Below are positions 19,190 to 31,779 of a stretch of 64,000 bases of DNA, one piece after another (position 1 is the stretch's first letter; each line of letters opens with the position of its first letter). The notes beneath the pieces were generated by a model. It worked only from the letters and a program-made list of their open reading frames with translations, was not told where the DNA came from and did no database searches. Origin of the DNA: Tenodera sinensis (taxonomy: Eukaryota; Arthropoda; Insecta; Mantodea; Mantidae); the NCBI GenBank assembly GCA_030765045.1, contig CM060964.1:149555205-149619204 (forward strand), given 5' to 3'. Position numbers and translations under genes: made by a program.

Positions 19190-21006
19190 CCGCTCTCCGT
19201 ACTTCAAGCCTTAAGTCCTCCGAAGTAACACCAGAGATGGTGATACTTGGTTCTGTAGTTGCCGCCGTTAATGCCAAATCAGCCAATTCATTCCCCGGCA
19301 AACCTACGTGACAAGGAATCCATGCACCCACCATCCTAACGCCAGAAGCGCGTAAAACATGGAGGACATGGATACGTTGTACAATAGGGTGGGGGTTATA
19401 CAGCTCACGAAGGCTCTGAAGTGCACTAAGGGAATCACTCAATATCAGGCAGTCACCTCATTCACATATAAAAGCGGCTCGGTAAATTGCATACAGCTCT
19501 TCAGTAAAAATGGAAGTGCTATTAGGAAAACCAAATGTATGTGTTTCGGTTCCATAAACATAAGCACGTCCAACACCGCTGGTGCTCGTGGATCCACCGG
19601 TGTAAATATAACGCCGGTCAGCGTAGTCTGACAAAAATTCTAAAAAAACACGTGCGTATACTTGAAAATGGGCATCGTGGGTTTCTGGTGTACGGTCATC
19701 CCAAGATCTACATGGGACGTGTCAGATGACCAAGAGTGATAGGGGAAAACATCTTTGGCATTTCAATTCCAAGCTTTCTTAGAAGCTCCTGGAAACGAAA
19801 ACCTGCTGGCTTAGGACTAAGTGTGTTTTTTCTATATGGTTCTCTTAGCATGGTGGTGAAAAAAGAAGCAAACATGGTCTCTTAGGCATACATCTAGCTG
19901 CACAGCCGTAATTTGCTAAGACAATCTCACGCTAATGTTGCATAGGAGGTTCTGGGGCCTCTGCGTAAAAGATAAAAACTGGGCTTGCTGGAACAGCTCC
20001 TATTACCATGCAGATGCCCCTATTGTGAACCGCGGCTAATCTTCTCAGCACAGATGATCATGCTGAAGAATAAACAATACACCCAAAGTCTAGTTTCGAT
20101 CAGAACAGTGTGCGATACATTCGCAAAAATGTTGTCCGATCCGCTCCCCACGATTTGTTTAGTACCCGCAAGATGTTCAGGGAATGGTCACACCGTGCTC
20201 TTAGTTGTGCTATATGAGATAAAACTAAGCTTCCTATCCAAGGTCAACCTCAGGAAGTGCGTCTCGTCTGCGAAGAGGAGTAAACCTGGACCGAAGTGGA
20301 GTGAAGGTGGCAATCGTCTCCTACGGCACCAGATATTAACGCAGATTGACTTCTCACTTCAGAAACGGAAGATATTTTTGGAGCTCCATTCTCGAAGGTT
20401 GTCCAAACATTGCTGCAGGCGTCACTGTAAGAACGCCGTGTGCTAAAAAGTACAATAGACCAATAGATCAAGGTGTGACAGACTAATGAAGGAGTCAGAA
20501 AGAAATGTGGGCTCTCCAGAGTTGAGGAGAGCTATGTTGTAACTGTTAATGGGCTTGCCTCTCTCACAAGCGCGACCTGAACCCCAAAGTGGGTGGTACG
20601 CATTGAAGTCTCCCACCAACAGAAACGGTGTTGGTAACTGGGAAACTAACTCTTCTAGATCTATAGGCGAGAAGACAAGGGAGGGAGGCAAATAAATGTT
20701 ACGAATGGTAAACTGAATGGTTGGCAGTAGAATCCTTGCGGTGGCTGATTGTATATCAGACCGTAAGGGTAGAGATTACATATATGCACCATCTCTGACA
20801 AGCGTCATAGAGCCACCATGTACCGGAACACCCTCTTCTTGTGTAACGCCACACCGTAGTGGGGTGTATCGTCTTAGATGGATAGCGTCTTGTGGACGCA
20901 ACTTAATGTCTGGCAAACATGTGTCCCAAGATTCGTACGTATTGAGCAGCTGAAGCCCTGGTCGTTGTGTTCTAATGCCAAGAATGTTCCATTGTAGGAT
21001 AGCCAT
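19190..21006 (-). pseudogene. Degenerate LINE ORF2: endonuclease, RT thumb and RNase H pieces
   Basis: Starts at 21006 with AILQWNILGIRTQR, matching the endonuclease start IIQWNIRGICARR of the intact copy. LLVGDFNAYHPLWGSGRACERG is at about 20630-20565. After about 20445 the sequence jumps to the region equivalent to 13390 of the intact copy (STRRSY...), so the RT catalytic core is gone. RNase H is read at about 19610 (YIYTGGST, with the first catalytic D changed to G) and from 19442 (SDSLSALQSL, then WIPCHVGLPGNELADLA, with G changed to C in the usual PGH). Numerous frame changes. Homology ends at 19190 in satellite. Confidence 0.8.
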
Positions 21007-21589
21007 GCTAACATCTATATGGGATACGAAATCGAAGGTAAGTCTGCGGTAATCGATTAAATTTAGCCCTTTCCTTATTTCTTGGGCTTACGCTCTTTTC
21101 AGAGGCTTTATCCAGACTTTTTTACTGGGGTTCTCCCAGCTTGGGCAGGGTCCTACAACTCCATGTCCTCTAACGAGGACGACCGTGTCCCCAGTGCGAA
21201 CCTCGGTTCGATTGCCCCAAACCGATTTGAAACGGTAATCGGCTAAGATAAGATTCGCCGATAATAGTCCAACCCACAAGAGGATCCTCTAGGAAATGTT
21301 CTTGGACTCTTTTCTCTCTTAGTTTTACTGGGAGCATTCTTATCACTATTTTTCAGGAAGTCGGAATTTAGTCTTAAATTTCTTAGGTGATGCATCATAT
21401 ACTACGGCCTTGACAGTCTTATTTGTAGAGGACGATGCTTTTGTTGGCGACCTAGCTGAAGTTCTCGGTTCATCTGTGGTTCGTGTACAGGTTGATCGGA
21501 CTTAGGCGACGATGTTGGAAGCTTTGGACCTGCTACACCAGATTTGTCTGAAGTTGTGACCCCATCTGCATCGCTAGTTTGAGTTGCGA

Positions 21590-22395
21590 TTTACCGCCGT
21601 GGTATCGGTTTAGCTGCAACTGAGCTATAGGTACTGGTCTTCGGGATAGAAGGGTGCCGCAAACGCATGAACTTCGGGCTTCCGAGAAGGACCCTTCTCT
21701 TCAACCCGTATATCTTGGATGGCTTTCTCCTCCATAAAACAGGGGCATTCTCGGGAACTAGATGGCTGTTTCCCCTGCAGTTTACACAACAGAGTGTGCA
21801 ATGCTTCCGCAATCAACGCAGGTAGCTTGACCATTATAAAGGCTGCTTGTGTGTCCAAAGCGTTGACACTTGTAACATCGGGGCAGTTTTTGCACATATG
21901 GCCTTATAACCTGCCTTAATCCTTTGCGGGAGATCTACACTATCAACGGTAAGGAAGAGGGTCCCTGTGGGCTGGTATTCCGCTGAACTCGAAACACCGC
22001 TGTCACAACTTGTTCTTCTAAATTCTCCTGAATCTTCTCATTGGACATACCGTCCAAAGCATGAGTGTTAATCAAACCGCGCGAGGAGCTCTGCGTTCTG
22101 TGCATCACTACTTTAACCGGATAGCTGGCTAATAAATTGGCTTTTAGTATCTTGGCCGCTTGGGACGCTGAATCAGCTTCAATCACGAGCGTGCCATTAC
22201 TGATGTAGTGCAGTTCTTCACTGGGCCAGCTATTTTGTCAAGACCTTTCTGTTTTACAAATGGATTCACCGCGGCAACTTTTTGTCCTTCCTCTGTTCCA
22301 GTAATTACCAAGTAGCGAGGACCACTCAGGTATATCTTTACATTTATCTTCACCTGTTCCTTAATGGATTTTTGTGTCATGGCGCAATATTGCAA
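21590..22395 (-). pseudogene. Degenerate LINE ORF1 (gag-like)
   Basis: Reads from the ATG at 22395. PRYLVITGTEEGQ and LDKIAGPVKNC match the start of the intact ORF1 at 10036 (RYLVISRTEEGQ, LDKIAGPVKSC), with an extra N-terminal extension. Frames change near 22190 and 21930. The zinc-knuckle region is only partly recognisable (CPDVTSVNALDTQAAF; SSRECPCFMEEKAIQD), and several cysteines are lost. The protein could not bind nucleic acid in the usual way. Homology to the intact copy is clear from order and spacing. Confidence 0.75.
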
Positions 22396-24299
22396 ACGTC
22401 TCCAGTGGCATGTTCACTTCCTGGACGCCACCCCGGCTTAGGTGAGAGTCCTAGCCTGGTACTTGCTCACCCTAGGGTTCCACTTCCCAGTGCATAGACA
22501 GAGTGACCCCATTGCCTTCAGGAATGCACCAGTGCACGCAATGGCCCCTCCCCGGGACTGGCCTCTATCAGCGGATACGAGCACATATCCTATATAATAA
22601 CCGGGGGCTGGGAATTACACTACCACCCAGTCTCCCCTTGGGTCTCCCCATCCAACTACAATCCGCGCGCAAGTTATCTATCACACTGTGGTCAAGGAGT
22701 TATCAGGTTTGACGTCAAACACAAAAGTGGACCAAAGTTGATTGGGCGTTTAACACATGCCCTCTCACCCCTTAAAGGAACGTAGTCAAGTGTGTGGCTC
22801 GGGACCACGGTTACGGCAAACCCGTACGAACCGTAGCAGGCCCCTGGGAAAGTGTGGATGGGATGGATGAGATGGGATGGATGCGATAGTGTGGGATGAC
22901 TGAGATGGGCTGAATGCTATGCGATGGATGGGTTGGGATGGATGAAAAGGGATGGATGAAAAGTTATGGATGCAATGGGATGAGATGGATGATGTGAGAT
23001 GGATGCAATGGGACGATATGAACGAGCTCGAACGGATGAGATGGCATTCGATGGGCGAGACGGTGTGGATGGGATGGGTGCGATGGCATGGGATGGACAG
23101 GATGGGATAGATGAGAAGGGATGGATGCGATGGGATGCAATGAATGAGATGAGATGGGGTGATTGAGCTGGGATGAGATGGATGGGATGGTATGGATCAG
23201 ATGGGATGGATGGGATGGAATGAATTAATGGATGAGATGGGATGTGATCTATGAGATAGGATGGGAGCAATGGAATGGGACGGATGAGATGAGATGGATG
23301 CAATGGGATGGATGAGATGGGACGGGATGGATGCGATGGAATGGATGAGATGGAATTGGTGCAATGGGATGGAATGAATGAGATGGGATGGTATGGATGA
23401 GATGGAATGGGATGTACGAGATGGGATCGATGGGATAGATGGGATGTATGGAATGGATGAGATGGGCTGGATGGGTTTGTGATGGATGAGCTGTGATAGA
23501 TGGAGTGGGGTAGGATGAATACGATCGAATAATTGTGATGGGTGAGATGTGATGGATGGATGGAATGGGATGAGATGGATGAGAAGGAATCAATGGGATG
23601 GGATGAATGCGAAAGGATGGCATGGGTGAAATGCGATGTGAGGGAATGGGATGGATGAAATGGGATGGACAGGCCGGCTGCGATGTATGGGATGAATAGG
23701 ATGGATGGGATGTAATGGGTGGGATAGGATGGATGGGATGGAATGAATGGGTTGGGATGGATGGGATATAACGGATGAGATGGGATGGATGAGATGGGTT
23801 TAGCTGGATGCAATCGGATGGGATGTATAAGATGGGATTGGATGGATGAGATGCGATCAATGAGAAGTGATGAATGGTATGTAATGAATGATTTGACAAG
23901 GTAGAGACTTAATGGATGAGATGGGATGGATACGACTCGACGGGATGGATGGGATGGGGTGGGTTAGATGGGATGGCATGGATGAGATGGGATGGATAAG
24001 ATGGAATTGGGTGAATGAGATGAGATGGGATGGGTCGCATGGGATGGGGCGGATGAGATGGGATGCATGGGATGGTATGGATGAGATGGGATGTATGGGA
24101 TGGGATGGGATGTATGGGATGGGATGGACAAGATAGGATGGGGTGGGGTGGATGACATGGGATAGGGTGCATGAGATGCGATAGATGAGACGGAATGTAT
24201 GGATTGGGAAGGATGAGATGGGTTGAGGTGGATGAGATGGGATGGGGTGGTTGTGATGGGATGGATGAGATGGGATGTACTGAATAGGGTGGATGAGAT

Positions 24300-24466
24300 T
24301 TATTTTTTATCTTGTTGTTTAACGACGCTGTCACTTGTCAAGATCACCTCAGCGTCGCCGGTGTGCCGGAATTTTTTCCACAGAAGTTCTTTTTCATGCC
24401 AGTAAATCTACCGACATGGAGCTGTCGTTTCTAAGCATACTTAAACACCATCGCTCTTCCCGGAAG
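24300..24466 (-). mobile_element. Head-less SINE module 1 in satellite
   Basis: Matches the body of the complete SINE at 38180-38401: TTTAACGACGCTGTCA, AGCGTCGCCGGTGTGCCGGAATTTT, TGCCAGTAAATCTACCGACATGGAGCTGTCGTTTCTAAGC. The tRNA-derived head is absent; homology stops at CCCGGAAG, after which satellite resumes within about 20 bases. Confidence 0.9.
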
Positions 24467-25603
24467 CGAGGGGCGAATTAGGATGGGGTGGATGCGATGG
24501 GATGGACGAGATGCAATGGAATGGAGGAGATGAAATGTATGGAATGGGATGGATGAGATGGGATGAGGTAGATGAGATGGGATGGGATGGACGGGATGGG
24601 ATGGATGAGATATGATGGATGAGATGTGATCAATGAGATGGAATGGATGGAATGCAATGAATTGTTTGGGATGGATGGTACTTAATGGATGAGATGGGAT
24701 GAATGCGCTGCGATGGGATAGTTTGGATGGGATTGTCGTATTGGAATGGAATAATTGAGATGGGATGGGATGGATGAGATGGGCTGTATGCGATGGGATG
24801 GATGCAATAGGATGGGATTGTTGACATAGGATGGGATGGATTCGATGAGAATGGATGCATGAGATGGAATCGAGGAGATGGGTTTGATGGGTTGGGACGG
24901 ATTACCTGGGGTGTATGCAATGGAATGGATCAGATGGGTTGGATGGGTTAGTGAAGGGATAGATCGAGTGTGGTGCGATGGATGAGAGTGGATGAATGGG
25001 ATGGATGAGATGGGATAGATGGAGTGGGGTGGGATGGATGAGAGCGGACGAATGAGATGGATGAGATGGGATGCATGGAATGGAATTCTATGGAATGGAT
25101 GAGAAAGGATCGATGTGATGAGATAAATGAGAATGCACGCATGCTATAGTATGGGATGGGTCAAATGGCATGGGTGCGATTGAATGGGATGGATGGGATG
25201 GATGAGATGGAAGGAATGGGATTGCGCGGATGTGACTGGATAGGTGGGTTATTATGAATTAGTTGGGATGGATGGGATTTAATGGTTAAGGTGGGATGGG
25301 ATGGGTGGAATGTAATGGATGAGATGGAATGTATTGAAAAAGGTGAATGAGATGCGATGGGATGGATGAGATAGAATGGGATGGATGACATGGGATGGGA
25401 TGGATGAGGTGGGATGGGGTGAATGAGATGTGATCGATGGGATGGTATGGATGAGATGGGATGTATGGAATGGGGAGGGTGAGATGGCATGGGATGAATG
25501 AGATTGGATGCATGAGATGGGACGTATGGAATGGGATAGATGGGACGGCATGGGATGGGATTGATGAGATCGGATGTATCGAATGGGATATCTTTTGAGA
25601 TAT

Positions 25604-25756
25604 CTTTTGTTGTTGTTCTTCAACGACGCTGTCAATTGCCGGGATCACGTCAGGGTTACCGGCGTGTCGGAAATTTGTCCCTCAGGAGTTATTTTACATG
25701 CCAGTAAATCTACTGACATGGAGCTGTCGTTTCTAGGCACAAGTCTGGGCTGGAAG
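25604..25756 (-). mobile_element. Head-less SINE module 2 in satellite
   Basis: Same body and orientation as module 1. It loses the ACTTAAAA stretch and ends at GTCTGGGCTGGAAG directly before satellite. The left flank carries a short inverted word, GATATCTTTTGAGATATC, at 25587-25604. Confidence 0.9.
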
Positions 25757-26250
25757 AAATGGATCAGATAGTATAGGATCAATGGGATGGGATGGGGTAG
25801 ATGATATAGGATGAATAGGTTGGGATGAATGAGATGGCTCAGATGGGATGGATGAGATGGAATGGATGAGATGGAACAAGGTGAACGAAATGGGATGGAT
25901 GAGGTGGGATGAACGAAATGGAACTGATGAGATGGGATGGGGTAAATGAGATGGGATGAGATGGATGGGATGGTATGGATGAGATGGGATCTATTGGATG
26001 GAATGGATGAGATGGGATACGATGTATCGGATTGGATGCATGGATTGGGATGGATGAAATGGGATGGTGTGGATGAGATGGGATGCAGTGGACGGAATGG
26101 AATGGATCAGATGTGATGTATGGAATGGGATAGATGATATGGGATGGCGTGGGTGAGATTGGATTAACGGAATGGCTTGGATGACGTGGGATGTGCTGCA
26201 TGTGATGGGTTGGGATGGATGGGATGAGATGTATTAAATTGGATGGACCA

Positions 26251-26418
26251 AATTTCTTCTTTATTTTTTGTTTATCGACACTGCCAATTGCCGGGATCAT
26301 ATCAGAGTCGCCGGTGTGCCGGAAGTTTGTCCCGCAGGAGTTCTTTTACATGCCAACAAATCTACTGACATCGAGATGTTTTTAGGCACACTTGAAAACC
26401 AGCGGGCAGGGCGGGAAG
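26251..26418 (-). mobile_element. Head-less SINE module 3 in satellite
   Basis: Same SINE body (CGACACTGCCAATTGCCGGGATCA; TGCCAACAAATCTACTGACAT) with a deletion in the CTGTCGTTTCT segment. It ends at GGGCGGGAAG before satellite. Confidence 0.9.
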
Positions 26419-28700
26419 AGATGGATGAGATGGGATGGCGTGGATGTGATGGGATGGGATAGTTGGGATGGCATGGGGTGAGATGGGATGCGATGGATAG
26501 GATGGGATGCATGACATGGGATGTATGGAATGACGTGAATGTGATGGGATGGGGTGGATGAGATGTGATGGAGTGCATGAAATGGGATGGGATTATTGAT
26601 ACGGGATGGGATAGATGTGATGGAATATATGAGATGGGATGTGTGGATGAGATGAGATGCATTAGGTGGGATGGATGAGACGGAATGGGATGGATTAGAT
26701 GGGATGGATGGGATGGAATGAATGAGTTGGGATGGATGGGACTGAATGGATGAGATGAGATGGGTGCGATAGTATAGAATGGATGAGATGGGATGGGATG
26801 GATGAAATGCGATGGATGCAATGGGAACGGATGAATGGGAAGGGAAGGGATTTATGAGATAGAATGAATGAGTAGGAATGGATGGGATTTAATGGATGAG
26901 ATGGGTTGAATGCAATGTGACGGAATGTATGCGGAGCAATGAATTAGATGGGATGGGGTGGATGTCATGAAATGGATGAGATGGGATGTATGGAATGGAG
27001 TGTGGTGGATGAGACGGGATGGGATGGATGAGGTGAGATGGGTGATATGGGATGATTGGAAGGGGATGGGTGAGATGGGATGGAATGGGGTGGATGACAT
27101 GGGATGGGGTGGATGGAATGCGAGGGATGAGATGTGATTATGTAATGGTATGGATGATATGGGATGGGGTGGATGAGATGGGATAAGATGGATGTATGGG
27201 ATTGGATGTTTGAGATGGGATAGGCGAAATGGGATGGGATGAATGAGATGGGATGGATGAGATGGAATGCGGTGAATCAGGTGGGATGGGGTGGATGAGA
27301 TGGATGAGATAGGATCAGGTGGATGAGTTGGGATGAGATGGATGAAATGGTATTGATAAAATGGGATGTATGGGATGGGGTATTGGGATGGGAGGGGGTG
27401 GATGAGATGGGATGGGATGGTTGAGATGGGATGGATGAGATGGAATTGGATGGGTGAGATGGAATTGGTTGAATGAGATGGAATGTATGGAATGGGATGG
27501 ATGATAAGGGATGGTGTTGATGAAATAGAATAAGGTGGATGGGATGGGATGGGATGGGATGGGATGGGATGGGATGGCATGTATGAGATTGGATGGGGTA
27601 TGTGAAATAGAATAAGATGGAAGGGATGGGATGGATGAGATCGAGTGTATGAGACTGAATTAATTAGATGGGATGGAGTGGATGCCGGGGGATGGATGAG
27701 TTGCGATGGATGGAATGGGATGGGGTGGATCAGATGGGACGGGATGGATGGGATGGATTGGATGGGATGGGATGGGATGGATGGGATGGATGAGATGGGC
27801 CCTTAAACCAAATCCAAATGGATGAGATGGGATGGGTTAGAGTGGATGATAAAAGATAGGTTGGATGGAATGGGATGGATGAGATGGGGTATATGGAATA
27901 GGATGGATAAAGTGGGATGGGCTGGATGAGATGGGATAAAATAATGGGATGGTATGGATGAGATTGGACGTATGGGCGATGGGTGTTTGGGATTGGATGG
28001 GGTGGACGAGATGGGATGTGATGGATGAGATGAGACAGGGTGGATGGAAAGGGATAGATGTGATGGGATATATGGAATGAGATGGATGATATGAGATAGG
28101 GTGGGCTGGATGAGATGGGATGCATGGAATGGGATGGATGAGATGGGATGGATTAGGGTGGTTGATATAGGATAGGGTGGATGGAATGGGTTGGATGAGA
28201 TGGGATAAATGGAATAGGATGGATAAAACGGGATGGGGTGTATGAGATGGGATAAAATGATGGGATGGATGAGATTGGACGTATGGGCAATGGATGTTTG
28301 GGATTGGATGGGGTGGACGAGATGTGGTGGATGAGATGGGATATATGGAATGGAATGGATGATATGAGATGGATAAAATGAATGGGATGGGATGGATGAG
28401 ATCGGACGTATGAGATGGGATGTTTGATTGGATGTTGTGGACGAGATGGGATGGGATGGATGAGCACGGATGGTGTGGATGAGACAGGGTGCGGTGTGTG
28501 AGGTGCGATGGCATGGGGGAGATGGTGTGGATGGGATGGCATGGAATGGGCTGGATCCAACGGAATGGATGAAGTGGGATGTATGGGATGGATAAGTTTG
28601 GATGGGGTGGATGACATGGGATGGGCTTGATGGGATGGTTGGGATGTATAAATGGGGATGGATGAGATTGGTTGGCGTGGATGGAATGGAATGGATGAGA

Positions 28701-28869
28701 TTTCTTTTTATTTTGTTGTTTAGCGACACTTTCAATAGCCGTGATCACATCAGCGTCGCCGTTGTGCAGTAATTTTCTCCCGCAGGAGTTCCTTTACATG
28801 CCGGTTAATCTATTGCTATGGAGCCGTCGCGTCTAAGCACACTTAAAAGCCTTCGGTCTGGGCTGGAAG
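28701..28869 (-). mobile_element. Head-less SINE module 4 in satellite
   Basis: Same body, with T-rich tail side TTTCTTTTTATTTTGTTGTTTAGCGACAC at 28701-28729 (the SINE's A-rich 3' end on the minus strand). It ends at CGGTCTGGGCTGGAAG before satellite. Confidence 0.9.
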
Positions 28870-29264
28870 GGATGGATGAGATGCCATGAGATGGATGGGA
28901 ATTGGTGGATGAGATGAAATGGATGGGATGGAATGGGATGGGATGGATGACATGGTATATATGGATTAGGGTGAATGAGATGGGATGATGTGGATGAGAT
29001 GGGATGAGATGAATGGAATGGGATATGGTGAATTAGATGGAATGGGATGAATGAGATGGGATGCATGTGCACAAATGGGGTGGATGAGATAGGATGGGGT
29101 GTATGAGATGGGATGGCATGGAGATGTTACGTATGAGATGGGATGGGCTGGATGCAATGGGATGGATGACGAGATGAGATGGACGAGATTGGATGGGGTC
29201 GATGTCATGGGATGGGCTTGATGGGATGGATGGGTTGGGATGAATAAGATGAGATGGCCTGGAT

Positions 29265-29416
29265 GTTGTTTAACGACGTTTTCAATTGCCGTGATCACAT
29301 CAGCGTCACCTCTGTACAGGAATTTTCTAACGCAGGAGTTCTTTTACATGCCAATTAATTTACTGACATGGAGCTGTCGTTTCTAAGCACACTTAACCAT
29401 CGGTCTGGGCTGGAAG
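29265..29416 (-). mobile_element. Head-less SINE module 5 in satellite
   Basis: Same body and end (TCGGTCTGGGCTGGAAG). The T-rich tail is missing: satellite joins directly to TTGTTTAACGACG. Confidence 0.9.
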
Positions 29417-30806
29417 GGATGGATGAGATGGGATGTAGTGGATGAGATGGGATGGATGCGACGGAAAGGGTGAATAAGATGGGATCAATGGGATGGATGG
29501 CATCGGGTGGGGTGGATGAGATGGGTTGGGTGGGATAGGATGGGGTAAGTGAGATGGGATGTATGCGATAGGATTAATGAGATGGGATGTATGGAATGGG
29601 ATGGGTGAGTTGGAATACGGTTAATTAAATGGGATGGGATGGATGATGTGGGATGGGTTTGATAGAATGAATGAGTTGGGGTGGGTCTTAATGGATGAGG
29701 TGGGATGGATGCGATGGGACGGAATGGATGCGGTGGGATGGGATGGGATGGGATGGATGTGAAGCGATGCTATAGATGGAATGGATGCAATGGAATTGGA
29801 GGGATTAAATGGGATGTGATGGATGAGATGGGATGGGATGGATGAGATGGGGTCGATGAGATGCGATGGAAGGGATGGAATGAATGTTTTGGGATGGATG
29901 GGACTTAATGGATGAGATGGGACTGATGCAATGGGGTGGGATGGATGAGATGGGGTGGGTTGGATGAGATGGGATGGATAAGATGGGTCGTGTGCAGTGG
30001 GATGGGATAGATGAAATGGAATGGGATGGATCAGATGGGATGGATGAAATGGGATGGCATGCATGAGACGGAATGGGGAGGATGAGGTCGTATTAATGCG
30101 ATAGAGGAGGTGGGATTCATGGAATGGAATGGGATTTAATGGGATGGATGAGAAGGTATCACCGGGATGGAAGGAATGAAATGGCACGTATGCGATGGGA
30201 TGGGGTGGGTTAAATGGTATGGATGCGATCGAATGGGATGGATGAGATGGAATGGGATGGATGAGATGCCATTGATGAGATGGGATGGATGGGATGGAAT
30301 GGAATGAATGAAATGGAAATGGATGGATGAGATGCGATCTATGTGATGGGCTGGATGGGATGGGATGGATGAAATGGGATGGGTTGGATGAGATGGGATC
30401 GTGAGATGTAATGGATGGGATGAATGAGATGGGATGTATGGCATGGAATGGATGATATGGGATGGGATGAATGGGATTGATGAGATGGGATAGGGCGGAT
30501 GTGATAGGATAGGATGGATGTGATGGGTTGGCATGGATGGGATGGGATGGTATGGATGGGATTGGACGAGGTGGATGAGATGAGATGGGATGGGATGGGA
30601 TGAATGAGATGGCTTGTATGAAATGGAATAGATGAGATGGGATGAATGGGCTGGGGTGGATGACATGGAACGGGGTGGATGTGATGGAATGGGATGCGTG
30701 GAATAGGATTAATGAATTGGGATGTATGAATTGGAATGAATGAGATGGGATGGACTGGACGGGATGGGATGGATGAGTTGGGATGTATGGATTGGGATAG
30801 ATGAGA

Positions 30807-30973
30807 CTTTTTTGTTTTGTTGTTTAACGACGCTTTCGATTGCCGGGATAACATCAGCGTCGCCGTTGTGCCGGAAGTGTGTCCCGCAGGAGTTCTTGTA
30901 CATGCCAGTGAATCTACTGACATTTTGCTGTCGTTTCTAAACACACTTAAAAGCCTTCAGTCTGGGCCGGAAG
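30807..30973 (-). mobile_element. Head-less SINE module 6 in satellite
   Basis: Same body with a T-rich tail on the left; ends at CAGTCTGGGCCGGAAG and then satellite. The best preserved of the six modules. Confidence 0.9.
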
Positions 30974-31779
30974 GGATGGATGAGATGGGATGTATGAGAT
31001 GGGATGAACGGATTTGTGATGGATGGAAAGAATGTGATGGAATGGGATGGATGAGATGGTATGTATGGGGTGGAATGGATGAGATGGGATGAATGGATTT
31101 GTGATGGATGGGTTGGGATGAATGGATGGAATGGATGGGATTGATGGGATGGAATCGATGGAATGGATGAGATGGGATGGAATGGATGAGATGGGATGGA
31201 TGGGATGGAATGGATGGGATGGGATGTAATGGGATGGGATGGAATGGATGAGATGGGATGGATGGGATGGGATGGAATGGAATGGATGGGATGGGATGGG
31301 ATGGGATGGGATGGAATGGATGAGATGGGATGGAATGGATGGGATGGAATGGATGGGATGGAATGGATGCGATGGGATGGAATGGATGAGATGGGATGGA
31401 TGAGATGGAATGGATGGAATGGATGGGATGGAATGGATGAGATGGAATGGATGGGATGGAATGGATGGACTGGGATAGATGAGATGGAATTGATGGAATA
31501 GGATGGGATGTGATAAATGGGATGTATGGGATGGTATGGGTGAGAGAGGTTGGATGGGATGGATTACATAGAATGGAATGGATGATATGGAATGGAATAG
31601 TTGAGATGGAATGGATGGATTTGTGATGAATGAAACGGGATGAATGAATTAGGGTGGCATGGATGAAATCAGAATGGGATGAATGAAGTGATATGGATGA
31701 CATGGGATGGTTGCAATGGAATGTGATGGGATGGTTGCCTTTGTGATGGATAGGATGGGATGGATGGAGTGGGGTGGAT

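Larger units (their letters stand above)
19183..22855 (-). mobile_element. Inverted, internally deleted copy of the I-like LINE
   Basis: Third copy, flanked on both sides by GGATG satellite. From right to left: 5' UTR (22855-22400), ORF1 (22395 to about 21590), endonuclease part of ORF2 (21006 to about 20445), then directly the RT thumb (about 20440-19990; FGCIVYSSA is recognisable) and RNase H (about 19610-19190). The segment from the end of the endonuclease through the RT palm is missing, a deletion of roughly 1.4 kb relative to 9583-15296. The 3' UTR and tail are replaced by satellite. Many stops and frame changes show that it is much older than the copy at 9583-15296. Confidence 0.85.

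Noticed and set aside
18670..31703. Very long minus-strand frames rich in His, Pro, Ser and Ile (up to about 310 codons)
   Set aside because: They are translations of the GGATG satellite; the repeat simply lacks stop codons in several frames, and frames overlap in all registers.
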